Below are positions 6,808-18,854 of a DNA stretch of 64,000 bases, piece by piece. The translations under genes were made by a program, and so were the position numbers. The notes beneath the pieces are model-generated. The model saw only the letters and a list, made by a program, of their open reading frames with translations. It was not told the DNA's origin and did no database searches. The DNA is from Lysobacter arvi. Its GTDB lineage: Bacteria > Pseudomonadota > Gammaproteobacteria > Xanthomonadales > Xanthomonadaceae. The stretch covers positions 1,240,001 to 1,304,000 of the forward strand of contig JARUHG010000001.1 in NCBI GenBank assembly GCA_031216755.1, read 5' to 3'. Each line of letters begins with the position of its first letter. The stretch's first letter is position 1.

Positions 6808-8262
6808 TTACCCCGCGAACGCCCGCTGGCACCACGCCATGATCGGATTCCATGCCAGGCCCAGTGCGAGCAGCGCGAGCGCGTTCACGCCGAAGGCGAT
6901 GCGCAGCGGACGGTTGTCCGTGGCCTCGATGCCCTGCCCTTCGGGCTCGTCGAAGTACATCGCCTTGATCACGCGCAGGTAGTAGAACGCGCCGATCACC
7001 GCGAAGACCACGCCGACGAGCGTGAGCCACAGCATGTCGCCCTGCAGCGCCGCGCGCAGCACGGCCAGCTTCGACCAGAACCCGAGGAACGGCGGCACGC
7101 CGGCCAGCGACGCCATCACGCACAGCACCAGGCCGGCCATCCACGGGTTGCGCGCGTTCAGGCCCTTGTAGTCCTCGATGCGATCGGCCTCGAAGCCGCG
7201 ACGCGAAAGCACCACGATCGCACCGAACGCCGCGGCGGACATGATCGCGTAGCTGATCGCGTAGAACAGCGCCGCAGCGAAGCCTTCGCGTCCGCCGCCC
7301 GCCAGGCCGACGAACAGGAAGCCGACGTGCGAGATCGTCGAATACGCGAGCAGGCGCTTGAAGTTCGTCTGCACCATCGCGCTGAGGTTGCCGATCGCCA
7401 GCGACAGCACCGCGAGGATGGCGAGCATCAGGCGCCACTGTTCCTCGAACGCAGGTGCGCCGATTTCCAGCAGGCGGTAGGTCATGCCGAACGCGGCCAG
7501 CTTCGGTGCGGAGCCGATGAAAAGGGTGATCGGCGTCGGCGCACCGTGGTACACGTCGGGCAGCCACATGTGGAACGGAGCGGCGCCGAACTTGAAGGCG
7601 ATGCCGGCGACGACGAACACCACCGCGGTGATCAGCATCAGCGTGTTGCCTTCGGCGATACGCGCCTGCGTGGCGGTCGCGATCTGGTCCAGCTGCAACG
7701 AGCCGGTGGCGCCGTAGATCAGCGACAGGCCGTACAGCAGCAGGCCGGACGCCAGCGCGCCGAGCACGAAGTACTTGATCGCCGCTTCCGAGGCGAAGGG
7801 GCTGTCGCGATCCACGGCGACCAGCGCATAGGAGCACAGCGCCAGCATTTCCAGGCCCAGGTACACCATCACCAGGCTGCCCGACGACACCAGCAGCATC
7901 ATGCCGGCGATGGCGAACAGCATCAGCACCGATACTTCGCCCTTGTACAGCTCGCGGGCACGCAGGTAGGGCCAGGTGTAGATCATCGACAGGATGCCGA
8001 CGACGCCGATGGTCACCTTCATCACATCCGCCGCCGTGTCGCGCACGAACATGCCGCTGAGCACGGTGCCGTGACCGCCGACGCCGGTGGCGAGCATGAA
8101 GGTGGCCACCGCCAGTACGGCGATGGCGAACAGGTGGCTGACCACGCGACGGCGTTCGTCGACGAACAGGTCGAGCATCAGCAGTGCGAATGCGCCGAGG
8201 ATCACCACCAGCTCCGGCAGGAGCGGCAGCAGGTCGGCGGCGGAGCGGACAGGCATGTTCAT
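6808..8262 (-). CDS. nuoN: NADH-quinone oxidoreductase subunit N
   Basis: One of three antiporter-like proton-pumping subunits in the membrane arm of complex I. The 484 residues form about 14 hydrophobic helices. Family signatures include the segment with a charged Lys in a membrane helix (FKFGAAPFHMWLPDVYHGAPTP is the recognisable block) and the ALLAYSTISHVG-like block (LLAYSTISHVGF). It is the last gene of the operon, starts 11 bases after the nuoM stop and is followed at once by the terminator. Length is normal for the family. Confidence 0.97.
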   Translation of the reverse strand: MNMPVRSAADLLPLLPELVVILGAFALLMLDLFVDERRRVVSHLFAIAVLAVATFMLATGVGGHGTVLSGMFVRDTAADVMKVTIGVVGILSMIYTWPYLRARELYKGEVSVLMLFAIAGMMLLVSSGSLVMVYLGLEMLALCSYALVAVDRDSPFASEAAIKYFVLGALASGLLLYGLSLIYGATGSLQLDQIATATQARIAEGNTLMLITAVVFVVAGIAFKFGAAPFHMWLPDVYHGAPTPITLFIGSAPKLAAFGMTYRLLEIGAPAFEEQWRLMLAILAVLSLAIGNLSAMVQTNFKRLLAYSTISHVGFLFVGLAGGGREGFAAALFYAISYAIMSAAAFGAIVVLSRRGFEADRIEDYKGLNARNPWMAGLVLCVMASLAGVPPFLGFWSKLAVLRAALQGDMLWLTLVGVVFAVIGAFYYLRVIKAMYFDEPEGQGIEATDNRPLRIAFGVNALALLALGLAWNPIMAWCQRAFAG

Positions 8263-8273
8263 TCGCTACAACC

Positions 8274-9803
8274 TCAGAGCTTCGACGCGGCGATCTGCGT
8301 CGCCAGGTTCGCGATGGCGGGTTCCATCAGGTCCGTCAGGGGCTTCGGCCACAGGCCCAGGATCAGCACGCCGACGGCGAACACGCCCAGCACGAAGGCC
8401 TCACGGGCGTTGATGTCCTCGAGTTCGGCGACGTGCGCGTTGCCCACTTCGCCCCAGATCGTGCGCTTGACCAGCCACAGCGTGTAGGCCGCGCCGATGA
8501 TGAGCGTGGTGGCCGCGACGAAGCCAATCAGCGGGTGCTGCTGGAAGCTGGCCAGGATCACCATGAATTCGCCCACGAAGCCGGACGTGCCGGGCAGGCC
8601 CGAGTTGGCCATCGCGAACAGCACGACGAAGGCGGCGAACCACGGCATCACGTTCGCCACGCCGCCGTAGTCCTTGATCATGCGCGTATGCATGCGGTCG
8701 TACAGCACGCCGACGCAGGAGAACATCGCGCCCGACACGAAGCCGTGGCTGATCATCTGCACCATGGCGCCCTGCAGGCCCAGTCGCGCGCCGTCGGTGT
8801 TGCCGGACTCGCGCACCAGCGCGAAGGCGATGAACGTACCGAGCGTGACGAAGCCCATGTGCGACACGGACGAGTACGCGATCAGCTTCTTCATGTCGTC
8901 CTGCGCCAGCGCGACCAGGCCGACGTAGACCACCGCGATCAGGCTCAGCGCGATGACCAGCCACGCCCATTCGGCGCCGGCGTCGGGCACGATCGGCAGG
9001 ACGAAACGGACGAAACCGTATCCGCCGATCTTCAGCATGATCGCCGCCAGGATCACCGAGCCCGCCGTGGGCGCTTCGACGTGCGCGTCCGGCAACCACG
9101 TGTGCACCGGGAACATCGGCACCTTGACCGCGAAGGCGATCAGGAACCCGAAGAACAGCCACATCTGCTCGGTCGCCGTCAGCGGCAGCGCGTACATGTC
9201 GGCCAGCTGCCAGCTGCCGCCCTTCAGGTACAGGTAGATCAGGCCCAGCAGCATGAACAGCGAGCCCAGGAACGTGTACAGGAAGAACTTGATCGACGCG
9301 TACACGCGGCGCGGACCGCCCCACACGCCGATGATGATGAACATCGGGATGAGCATGCCTTCGAAGAACACGTAGAACAGCATCGCGTCCAGCGCGGCGA
9401 ACACGCCGACCATCAGGCCTTCGAGGATCAGGAACGCGGCGTAGTACTGCGCCACGCGCTTCTCGATCGAGGTCCAGGCGCCGATCATCGCCAGCAGCGT
9501 GGTCAGCGTCGTGAGGGCGATCAGCGCGACGGAAATGCCATCGACGCCGAGGTGGTAGCGGATGTCGTACGCCGGGATCCAGTTACGGTTCTCGACGAAC
9601 TGCATCGCGGCGGTCGTCATGTCGAAGCCGGTGAGCAGGGGGATGCTCGCCAGCAGCGTGATGAAGGCGACGCCGGTGGCGAACCAGCGCGCCGCACCGG
9701 CGCGCTCGTTGCCGAAGGCCATCGTGATCAGGCCGCCGGCGATCGGCAGCCAGACCAGCAGGCTGAGCAGGAAGGAAGTGCTCTGCAAGGGCTCGGGGTT
9801 CAC
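8274..9803 (-). CDS. nuoM: NADH-quinone oxidoreductase subunit M
   Basis: Second antiporter-like proton-pumping subunit of complex I (509 residues). Conserved blocks include VHTWLPDAHVEAPTAGSV and KKLIAYSSVSHMG, with the membrane Lys and Glu residues expected for the proton channel. It starts 18 bases after nuoL and lies 11 bases before nuoN. About 14 transmembrane helices; normal length. Confidence 0.98.
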   Translation of the reverse strand: MNPEPLQSTSFLLSLLVWLPIAGGLITMAFGNERAGAARWFATGVAFITLLASIPLLTGFDMTTAAMQFVENRNWIPAYDIRYHLGVDGISVALIALTTLTTLLAMIGAWTSIEKRVAQYYAAFLILEGLMVGVFAALDAMLFYVFFEGMLIPMFIIIGVWGGPRRVYASIKFFLYTFLGSLFMLLGLIYLYLKGGSWQLADMYALPLTATEQMWLFFGFLIAFAVKVPMFPVHTWLPDAHVEAPTAGSVILAAIMLKIGGYGFVRFVLPIVPDAGAEWAWLVIALSLIAVVYVGLVALAQDDMKKLIAYSSVSHMGFVTLGTFIAFALVRESGNTDGARLGLQGAMVQMISHGFVSGAMFSCVGVLYDRMHTRMIKDYGGVANVMPWFAAFVVLFAMANSGLPGTSGFVGEFMVILASFQQHPLIGFVAATTLIIGAAYTLWLVKRTIWGEVGNAHVAELEDINAREAFVLGVFAVGVLILGLWPKPLTDLMEPAIANLATQIAASKL

Positions 9804-9821
9804 GTCGGGTCCTTGTCCTAG

Positions 9822-12014
<2,193 letters not shown>

Positions 12015-12168
12015 GGCTCATTTCCATTGCGTCGTCGTACTGCACCAGATCTCTATCCGTTGGCCATGCCATCCGTGGCGGAACGCTTCGGGCTCCGGGT
12101 CGCCCGGCCCGACCCTCCATGGCCGGGCGCTCACCGCCGCGCGAGCCAGTGGCTCGCAAGCGCGCGGC
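12015..12168 (-). other. nuoK-nuoL spacer with two hairpins
   Basis: A 154-base noncoding gap inside an operon whose other gaps are 30 bases or less. It contains two stem-loops: GGGTCG (12097-12102) with CGACCC (12110-12115), and GCGAGCC (12141-12147) with GGCTCGC (12151-12157). Neither is followed by a T-run, so it looks like an RNA processing or pausing site, not a terminator. A 19-base stretch here (12139-12157) recurs with one mismatch at 43291-43309. Confidence 0.5.
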
Positions 12169-12495
12169 TCACCCCTTCATCGAATCGATTTCAGCCACGT
12201 TGATCGTGCGCCGGTTGCGGAACAGCGTCACCAGGATCGCCAGGCCGATGGCGGCTTCGGCCGCGGCCACGGTCAGGATGAAGAACACGAATACCTGGCC
12301 GGCGGGATCGGACAGCTGCCGCGAGAACGCGACGAAGTTGATGTTGACCGACAGGAGCATCAGCTCCAGCGACATCAGCAACATGATGACGTTCTTGCGG
12401 TTGAGGAAGATGCCGGCGACGCTGATGCAGAACAGCACCGCGCCCAGCGCGAGGTAGTGGCCGAGCGCCAGCCCGGCGCCGAAGAATTCGCTCAC
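12169..12495 (-). CDS. nuoK: NADH-quinone oxidoreductase subunit K
   Basis: Small membrane subunit (108 residues, three helices) homologous to ND4L, part of the proton path between NuoA/J and NuoN. The Glu-containing helix [10 protein letters not shown] and the [11 protein letters not shown] helix are visible. The GTG start at 12495 overlaps the nuoJ stop by 4 bases and gives the normal length. A much longer upstream extension in this frame is the shadow of nuoJ. Confidence 0.95.
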   Translation of the reverse strand: MSEFFGAGLALGHYLALGAVLFCISVAGIFLNRKNVIMLLMSLELMLLSVNINFVAFSRQLSDPAGQVFVFFILTVAAAEAAIGLAILVTLFRNRRTINVAEIDSMKG

Positions 12496-13127
12496 GGCTT
12501 GCCCTCCTGTGCCGGGGTCTCGACCGGCGGCGTGGCCGGCCGCACGGCGTCCATCTTCACGACGCGGACGCGGTCGGCGGCACGGACGCGCGCCTGGGCC
12601 GACGGATTCTGATGGCGCGCACCGACGCGGCGACGCAGCGTCAGCATCACCGCGGCGATCACCGCGACGGTCAGGATGACCGCGGCGACTTCGAACGGCA
12701 GCAGGAACTGCGTGAACAACGCACGCGCGAGCCATTGCGTGTTGCCGGTGGCGGACGGATCGGCCGGGAATCCGGTGGCGACATTCGCCTTGACGCCGAT
12801 CAGCGTCAGCATCTCGACCAGCATGACGACGGCGACGAGGAGGCCAAGCGGCAGGTAGCGCACGTAGCCCTCGCGCAGCGGCGCCACGTCGATGTCGAGC
12901 ATCATCACCACGAACAGCAACAGCACCATCACCGCGCCGACGTACACCAGGATGAGCGCGACGCCGAGGAATTCGGCACCGGCGATGATCCAGGTGCAGG
13001 CGACCGAGAAGAACGTCAGCACCAGCAGCAGGACGGCGTGCACCGGGTTCTTGACGCTGATGACGCCGACCGCCGCCATCGTGGCGACGGCAGCGAAGAT
13101 GAGGAAGGCAATCTGGGCGAGATCCAT
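12492..13127 (-). CDS. nuoJ: NADH-quinone oxidoreductase subunit J
   Basis: Membrane subunit homologous to ND6 (211 residues). Five hydrophobic segments lie in the first 170 residues, including the conserved [20 protein letters not shown] helix with the pi-bulge region. The C-terminal 45 residues are hydrophilic and Arg/Pro-rich and probably cytoplasmic. Starts 13 bases after nuoI. Confidence 0.95.
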   Translation of the reverse strand: MDLAQIAFLIFAAVATMAAVGVISVKNPVHAVLLLVLTFFSVACTWIIAGAEFLGVALILVYVGAVMVLLLFVVMMLDIDVAPLREGYVRYLPLGLLVAVVMLVEMLTLIGVKANVATGFPADPSATGNTQWLARALFTQFLLPFEVAAVILTVAVIAAVMLTLRRRVGARHQNPSAQARVRAADRVRVVKMDAVRPATPPVETPAQEGKP

Positions 13128-13140
13128 GTTCGTCAGGCCC

Positions 13141-13629
13141 TCAGCGGAAGGGTGCGTCGGCCGCGCGACGCTCGGCGATTTCCGCCTCGAGGCGGTCGCC
13201 GATGGCCAGCAGCTGCGGCTTGGTCACGATGTTCTGGCCGCGCCGGTCGAAGTGGTATTCGTGCACGTGCGTCTCCACGATCGAATCGACCGGGCACGAT
13301 TCCTCGCAGAAGCCGCAGAAGATGCACTTGAACAGGTCGATGTCGTATCGCGTGGTACGGCGCGTGCCGTCCTCGCGCTTGGCCGAGTCGATGGTGATCG
13401 CCAACGCCGGGCAGACCGCCTCGCACAGCTTGCACGCGATGCAACGCTCTTCGCCGTTCGGATAGCGGCGCAGCGCATGCACGCCGCGGAAGCGCGGCGA
13501 CTGCGGCGTCTTCTCCATCGGGTACATCAGCGTGTACTTCGGCTTGAACAGGTACTTCGCCGTGAGGGCGAGTCCCTGCGACAGCTCGATGAGCAGCAGG
13601 CTCTTGAAGTAGGAAACGATGCGATTCAT
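13141..13629 (-). CDS. nuoI: NADH-quinone oxidoreductase subunit I
   Basis: Peripheral ferredoxin-like subunit (162 residues) that carries clusters N6a and N6b toward the quinone site. Two complete 4Fe-4S motifs are visible, [12 protein letters not shown] and [12 protein letters not shown]. The amphipathic N-terminus is the usual membrane anchor. Starts 9 bases after nuoH. Confidence 0.98.
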   Translation of the reverse strand: MNRIVSYFKSLLLIELSQGLALTAKYLFKPKYTLMYPMEKTPQSPRFRGVHALRRYPNGEERCIACKLCEAVCPALAITIDSAKREDGTRRTTRYDIDLFKCIFCGFCEESCPVDSIVETHVHEYHFDRRGQNIVTKPQLLAIGDRLEAEIAERRAADAPFR

Positions 13630-13638
13630 GCCTGCCCC

Positions 13639-14688
13639 TTACACCCCGGGCTCGAAGATTTTGAAGTACGCCATCACCGCGACCACGCAGATCCAGGCGA
13701 TGGTCAGCGGGATGAACACTTTCCAGCCCAGCCGCATGATCTGGTCGTAGCGATAGCGCGGGAAGGACGCGCGGAACCAGATGAAGCAGCTGGCGAAGAA
13801 GAAGACCTTCGCGAGCAGCCACCACCAGCCGTCGGCCGACAGCAGCGGAATGCCCCAGCCATGGAACGGGCTCAACCAGCCGCCGAGGAAGAAGATCGAG
13901 GTCAGGAAGCTGATCAGGATCATGTTCGCGTATTCGGCGAGGAAGAACAGCGCGAACGCCGACCCCGAATACTCGACCATGTGGCCGGCGACGATTTCCG
14001 ACTCGCCTTCCACCACGTCGAACGGCGCGCGGTTGGTTTCGGCCACGCCGGAGATGAAATACACGACGAACAGCGGCAGCATCGGGACCCAGAACCACTC
14101 CAGGAAGCCGGCGTTGCCCGACTGGGCCATCACGATCTCGGTGAGATTCAGGCTGCCGGCGCCGACCATCACGCCGACCATCGCGAAGCCCATGGCGATT
14201 TCGTACGACACGACCTGCGCGGCGGCGCGCATCGCACCGAGGAACGCGTACTTCGAGTTCGACGCCCAGCCGGCGAGGATGATGCCGTACACGCCCAGCG
14301 AGGTCATCGCGAGCAGGTACAGCAGGCCCGCGTTGGCGTTGGAAAGCACGACCTGGTAGTCGAACGGGACCACGGCCCACGCGGCGAAGGCCGGTGCCAG
14401 TGCGAGCAGCGGCGCGAGCTTGTACAGGAAGTTCTCGGCCCGCGTGGGCTGGATGACTTCCTTGAACAGCAGCTTGAAGACGTCGGCGAACGCCTGGAGC
14501 ACGCCCATGCCCACGTACATCGGTCCGTGGCGCACGTGCATCCAGCCGATGAGCTTGCGCTCCCAGACCACGTAGAAGGCCACTGTGATGATCACCGGCA
14601 TGGCGATGACGAGGATCTTCAGCACGATCCAGAGGATCGCGCCGATATTGCCGAACGACAGCAGCCAGTCGCGGAACGGATCAAACAT
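13639..14688 (-). CDS. nuoH: NADH-quinone oxidoreductase subunit H
   Basis: Membrane subunit (349 residues, eight predicted helices) that forms part of the quinone cavity with NuoB and NuoD. The conserved loop [16 protein letters not shown] is present, rich in the Glu and Asp residues that link quinone chemistry to proton movement. Starts 3 bases after nuoG. Normal length. Confidence 0.98.
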   Translation of the reverse strand: MFDPFRDWLLSFGNIGAILWIVLKILVIAMPVIITVAFYVVWERKLIGWMHVRHGPMYVGMGVLQAFADVFKLLFKEVIQPTRAENFLYKLAPLLALAPAFAAWAVVPFDYQVVLSNANAGLLYLLAMTSLGVYGIILAGWASNSKYAFLGAMRAAAQVVSYEIAMGFAMVGVMVGAGSLNLTEIVMAQSGNAGFLEWFWVPMLPLFVVYFISGVAETNRAPFDVVEGESEIVAGHMVEYSGSAFALFFLAEYANMILISFLTSIFFLGGWLSPFHGWGIPLLSADGWWWLLAKVFFFASCFIWFRASFPRYRYDQIMRLGWKVFIPLTIAWICVVAVMAYFKIFEPGV

Positions 14689-14691
14689 TGC

Positions 14692-16920
14692 TTATGCCCT
14701 CCCCGCCTGCACGCGACCGGACATCGGCGCCGTGGCGCCATGACCGGATTCGACCCACACGGTGCCCGGCGCGACCTTGTCGCTGACGCGAACCGGCAGC
14801 GTGGCGGTGCCCGCGGCGGTGTTGAACTTGCCCACCACGCCATCGGCGAAGCCGAGCGCGGCGGCATCCTTCGGATGGATGACGGCCGCAGGCTCGACGT
14901 TGAGCGGGTGCGACTGCAGCGCAGGCGCGCGGCGCACGACTGCATCGCTGCGGTAGATCGCCATGCTCGCGGCCACTTCCAGGCCCTCGCCCGACACGTT
15001 CGGCGCCCGACCGGCGGCGACGTTCACTTCACGCATCTGCATGCCCGCACGCAGGCCAGCCAGATCGACGAAATCGAAGCCCTTCGCCTGCAGTTCGCCG
15101 CCGAGGGCGCGCAGCACGCGCCAGCCGGCGCGCGCCTGGCCCGGCAGCTTGCCGCCGGCCACGGTCGCCTGCTGGCGGCCGTCGAGATTGGTCAGCGTCG
15201 CATCGATCTCCGGCAGCAGGCCGATTGGCAGGATCACGTCGGCGACGGCGCGCGTCGAACGGCACGCGAAGGTGCTGAACGCCACGACCTGCGCCGCGTT
15301 GAGCGCCTTCAGCGCGGTCGCCGTATCGGCAAAGTCCATGCCGGGCTCGATGCCGTACAGCACGTACGCCGAACGCGCGTCGGCGAGCATCGCCTGCGCA
15401 TCGCGCGAGGTCGGCAGCACGCCGTAGTCGGACAGGCCGACGGCATTCGCGCCCTGCGGAATGCGGTTGAGCGAGGCGCCGGTCGCCGCGGCGAAATCGG
15501 CAGCGGCCTTGCGGATCGCGGCCGCGTGCGGGCCGTTCTCCGCCAGCGCACCGACGATCACGACGGCGCGCGTGGCGTTCTTGGCGATGTCGACCAGACC
15601 GCTGTCGCCGAGCGTGGCGGCCATCTGCGACGGGGCCACGATGGCCTTCTGCGCGACGTCGTAGGTGAAATCGAAGTCGACCGGGTTGACCACGTACACC
15701 TTCGCGCCGCGGGTCCAGGCCTTGCGCACGCGCTGGTTCACCAGCGGCAGTTCGTGACGCAGGTTGGAACCGACGATGACGATGACGTCGGCGTGGTTGA
15801 TGTCGGCCACCGGCGCGGCGAACGTGGTCGCATGCGCGCCGTCGCTCAGGTCGTGCTGGCCGATGCGGTGGTCGAGGTTGCCCGTGCCCAGCGCTTCGGC
15901 CAGACGCGCCAGCAGCGCGCCTTCTTCGTTCGACGTGGCCGGACCGGCCAGGATGCCGAGGCGATCGGCACCGTTGTCGCGCAGGATCTTCGCGGCCTTC
16001 GCCAGCGCTTCCTCCCACGAGGCCTCACGCCATTCGCCGCCTTCCTTCACCATCGGCACGGTCGCGCGGTCTTCCGCGTACAGGCCCTGGTGCGAGTAGC
16101 GGTCGCGGTCCGACAGCCAGCATTCGTTGACCGCCTCGTTGTCGCGCGGCACGGTGCGCAGCACTTCGCCGCGGCGCACGTGCAGGAACAGGTTGCTGCC
16201 CAGCGCATCGTGGTAACCGAGCGACTCGCGCGCGATCAGTTCCCACGGACGCGCCTTGAACTGGAACACCTTGTTGGTGAGCGCACCGACCGGGCAGACG
16301 TCGATGACGTTGCCGGACAGTTCCGTCGTTAGCGGCTTGCCGTCGTACGTGCCGATCTGCAGGTTCTCGCCGCGGTACATGCCGCCGAGCTCGTACGTGC
16401 CGGCGATCTCCGCGGTGAAGCGCACGCAGCGCGTGCACTGGATGCAGCGCGTCATCTCGGTGGCGACCAGCGGGCCGATGTCCTCGTCGGGCACCACGCG
16501 CTTGCGTTCGGCGAAACGGCTGACCGAGCGGCCGTAACCCAGCGACAGGTCCTGCAGTTCGCACTCGCCGCCCTGATCGCAGATCGGGCAGTCGAGCGGA
16601 TGGTTGATCAGCAGGAACTCCATCACGTTGCGCTGCGACTTGAGCGCCTTGTCGCTGCGCGTGGAGACCTTCATCCCGTCCATCACCGGCGTGGCGCAGG
16701 CGGGCGCGGGCTTGGGCATCTTCTCCACTTCGACCAGGCACATGCGGCAGTTCGCCGCGACGGCCAGCTTGTCGTGGTAGCAGAAACGCGGGATCGGGAT
16801 GCCGGCCTTGTCGGCGGCATGGATGATCATGGAGCCCTTCGGCGCGGCCATTTCCACGCCGTCGATGAAGACGGTGACGTGGTCGGGCGGAAGGTTCGGG
16901 TTTACGGGCTGTGCGCTCAT
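14692..16920 (-). CDS. nuoG: NADH-quinone oxidoreductase subunit G
   Basis: Large peripheral Fe-S subunit (742 residues). The N-terminal ferredoxin-like part has the 2Fe-2S Cys set (CYHDK, CRMC, CATPV), then the His-Cys ligated cluster HPLDCPICDQGGEC, and a 4Fe-4S motif CIQCTRC. The rest is a molybdopterin-oxidoreductase-like domain lacking a clear cofactor function. It overlaps the nuoF stop by 4 bases. Confidence 0.97.
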   Translation of the reverse strand: MSAQPVNPNLPPDHVTVFIDGVEMAAPKGSMIIHAADKAGIPIPRFCYHDKLAVAANCRMCLVEVEKMPKPAPACATPVMDGMKVSTRSDKALKSQRNVMEFLLINHPLDCPICDQGGECELQDLSLGYGRSVSRFAERKRVVPDEDIGPLVATEMTRCIQCTRCVRFTAEIAGTYELGGMYRGENLQIGTYDGKPLTTELSGNVIDVCPVGALTNKVFQFKARPWELIARESLGYHDALGSNLFLHVRRGEVLRTVPRDNEAVNECWLSDRDRYSHQGLYAEDRATVPMVKEGGEWREASWEEALAKAAKILRDNGADRLGILAGPATSNEEGALLARLAEALGTGNLDHRIGQHDLSDGAHATTFAAPVADINHADVIVIVGSNLRHELPLVNQRVRKAWTRGAKVYVVNPVDFDFTYDVAQKAIVAPSQMAATLGDSGLVDIAKNATRAVVIVGALAENGPHAAAIRKAAADFAAATGASLNRIPQGANAVGLSDYGVLPTSRDAQAMLADARSAYVLYGIEPGMDFADTATALKALNAAQVVAFSTFACRSTRAVADVILPIGLLPEIDATLTNLDGRQQATVAGGKLPGQARAGWRVLRALGGELQAKGFDFVDLAGLRAGMQMREVNVAAGRAPNVSGEGLEVAASMAIYRSDAVVRRAPALQSHPLNVEPAAVIHPKDAAALGFADGVVGKFNTAAGTATLPVRVSDKVAPGTVWVESGHGATAPMSGRVQAGRA

Positions 16921-18284
16921 GCGGCGACCTTCTCCACCACCGTGCCGGCGCGCTGGTCGTCGACCAGGAAACGCTTGTTCACGATCGCGTACTCGAATTC
17001 ATCCCAGTAATGGCGCAGGAAGCCCTGCACCGGCCACGCGGCGGCTTCGCCGAACGCGCAGATGGTGTGGCCCTCGATCTGGCCGGCGGCGGCGCGCAGC
17101 ATCTGGAGGTCTTCCAGCGTCGCCTGCTTGTCGACGATGCGGGTCAGCATGCGGTACATCCAGCCCGTGCCTTCGCGGCACGGCGTGCACTGGCCGCAGC
17201 TTTCCTTGAAGTAGAAACGCGCGATGCGCTGGCACGCGCGCACCATGCACGTGTCCTCGTCCATCACGATGACCGCGCCCGAGCCCAGGCCGGAGCCGGC
17301 CTTCTGGATGGCGTCGTAGTCCATCGTGAGCGACATCATCGTCTCGCCCGGCAGCACCGGCATCGACGAACCGCCCGGGATCACGGCCTTGATCTTCTTG
17401 CCGTTGCGCATGCCGCCGGCGAGCTGCAGCAGTTCGGAGAACGGCGTGCCCAGTCGGATCTCGTAGTTGCCCGGCCGGGCGACATGGCCCGACACCGAGA
17501 AGATCTTCGGACCGCCGTTGTTCGGCTTGCCCAGGTTGAGGAACCACTCGGCGCCGTTGCGGATGATCGCCGGCACGGACGCGTAGGTCTCGGTGTTGTT
17601 GATCGTCGTCGGCTTGCCGAACAGGCCGAAGTTCGCCGGGAACGGCGGCTTGTAGCGCGGCTGGCCCTTCTTGCCTTCCAGCGATTCCATCAGCGCGGTT
17701 TCTTCGCCGCAGATGTACGCGCCGGCGCCGAGCGCACCGTAGATGTCGATGTCCACGCCGCTGCCGAGCACGTTCTTGCCCAGCCAGCCGTGTTCGTACG
17801 CTTCCTTCAGCGCCTGCTCGAAGTGCTCGAACGGCTCGTGGTGGAACTCGCCGCGCAGGTAGTTGTACGCCACCGTCGAACCGGTGGCGTAGCAGGCGAT
17901 CGCCATGCCCTCGACCACCGCGTGCGGGTTGTAGCGCAGGATGTCGCGGTCCTTCGCCGTGCCGGGCTCGGATTCGTCCGAGTTGCACAGGATGTACTTC
18001 TGCGTGCCGCTGCCCTTGGGCATGAACGACCACTTCAGGCCGGTCGGAAAGCCCGCGCCGCCACGACCGCGAAGGCCGGAGGCCTTCACCATGTCGATGA
18101 TCGCGGCCGGATCCATCTTCTCGGTGAGGATCTTGCGCAGCGCGGCGTAACCGCCGGTCTTGAGGTAGTTCTCGTACGACCACGGCGTGTCGTAGTGCAG
18201 CGTCGTGTAGACGACGCTGTGCTCCTGCGGAGCCGGGCCGACCGGACCGTAGCCCTGGGAATAGTCGTGATGATCGTGCGCCAT
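16917..18284 (-). CDS. nuoF: NADH-quinone oxidoreductase subunit F
   Basis: NADH-binding flavoprotein subunit (455 residues). The FMN/NADH glycine-rich loops GRGGAGFPTGLKW and GAGAYICGEETAL and the 4Fe-4S motif SCGQCTPC are all present. It accepts hydride from NADH and passes electrons to the NuoE and NuoG clusters. Starts 12 bases after nuoE. Confidence 0.98.
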   Translation of the reverse strand: MAHDHHDYSQGYGPVGPAPQEHSVVYTTLHYDTPWSYENYLKTGGYAALRKILTEKMDPAAIIDMVKASGLRGRGGAGFPTGLKWSFMPKGSGTQKYILCNSDESEPGTAKDRDILRYNPHAVVEGMAIACYATGSTVAYNYLRGEFHHEPFEHFEQALKEAYEHGWLGKNVLGSGVDIDIYGALGAGAYICGEETALMESLEGKKGQPRYKPPFPANFGLFGKPTTINNTETYASVPAIIRNGAEWFLNLGKPNNGGPKIFSVSGHVARPGNYEIRLGTPFSELLQLAGGMRNGKKIKAVIPGGSSMPVLPGETMMSLTMDYDAIQKAGSGLGSGAVIVMDEDTCMVRACQRIARFYFKESCGQCTPCREGTGWMYRMLTRIVDKQATLEDLQMLRAAAGQIEGHTICAFGEAAAWPVQGFLRHYWDEFEYAIVNKRFLVDDQRAGTVVEKVAA

Positions 18285-18296
18285 CTCAGCGTCGCC

Positions 18297-18824
18297 TCAC
18301 TTCAAGCCGTCGAGCAGTTCGTCCACCTTCGCGGCGTCGAGCTTCTCGTGGTAATGACCGTTGATGACCACGACCGGCGCGCCACAGCACGCGGCGAGGC
18401 ACTCTTCCTCGCGCTTGAGGTAGACGCGGCCGTCGGACGTCGACTCGCCCAGCTTGCAGCCGAGCTTCTGCTCGGCGTGGCGCACGAGGTCTTCGGCGCC
18501 GTTGAGCCAGCAGCTGATGTTGGTGCAGAAGGCGACGTTGTGACGGCCGACCTGCTCGGTTTCGAACATCGAGTAGAAGCTCGCGACCTCGTACGCCCAC
18601 ACCGGCGGCAGGCTCAGGTACTTGGCCACGGCGGCGATGAGTTCATCGCTGAGCCAGCCGCCGTTCTGCTCCTGCGCGGCGTGCAGGCCCTGCAGCACGG
18701 CCGAGCGCTTGCGGTCCGGCGGGAACTTGGCCAGCCAGTGGTCGATGTGCGCGCGCGTCTTGTCAGACAGCGCGACCATCGGGTCGACGTGCTGACAGGC
18801 TTCGAAATTTCCGGTCGCCTTCAT
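18297..18824 (-). CDS. nuoE: NADH-quinone oxidoreductase subunit E
   Basis: Thioredoxin-fold 2Fe-2S subunit (175 residues) that pairs with NuoF. The four ligand Cys are in FCTNISCWL and CLAACCGAP. Starts 30 bases after nuoD, with an AGGAAT ribosome site. Normal length. Confidence 0.97.
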   Translation of the reverse strand: MKATGNFEACQHVDPMVALSDKTRAHIDHWLAKFPPDRKRSAVLQGLHAAQEQNGGWLSDELIAAVAKYLSLPPVWAYEVASFYSMFETEQVGRHNVAFCTNISCWLNGAEDLVRHAEQKLGCKLGESTSDGRVYLKREEECLAACCGAPVVVINGHYHEKLDAAKVDELLDGLK

Positions 18825-18854
18825 TTGTCCAGATTCCTCAACGGGCCGCCGCGA

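Noticed and set aside
12892-16332. 1146-codon open frame on the plus strand
   Set aside because: Antisense shadow of nuoJ to nuoG produced by high GC; the product is His/Arg/Gln-rich without any fold signature, while the minus strand encodes complete complex I subunits.
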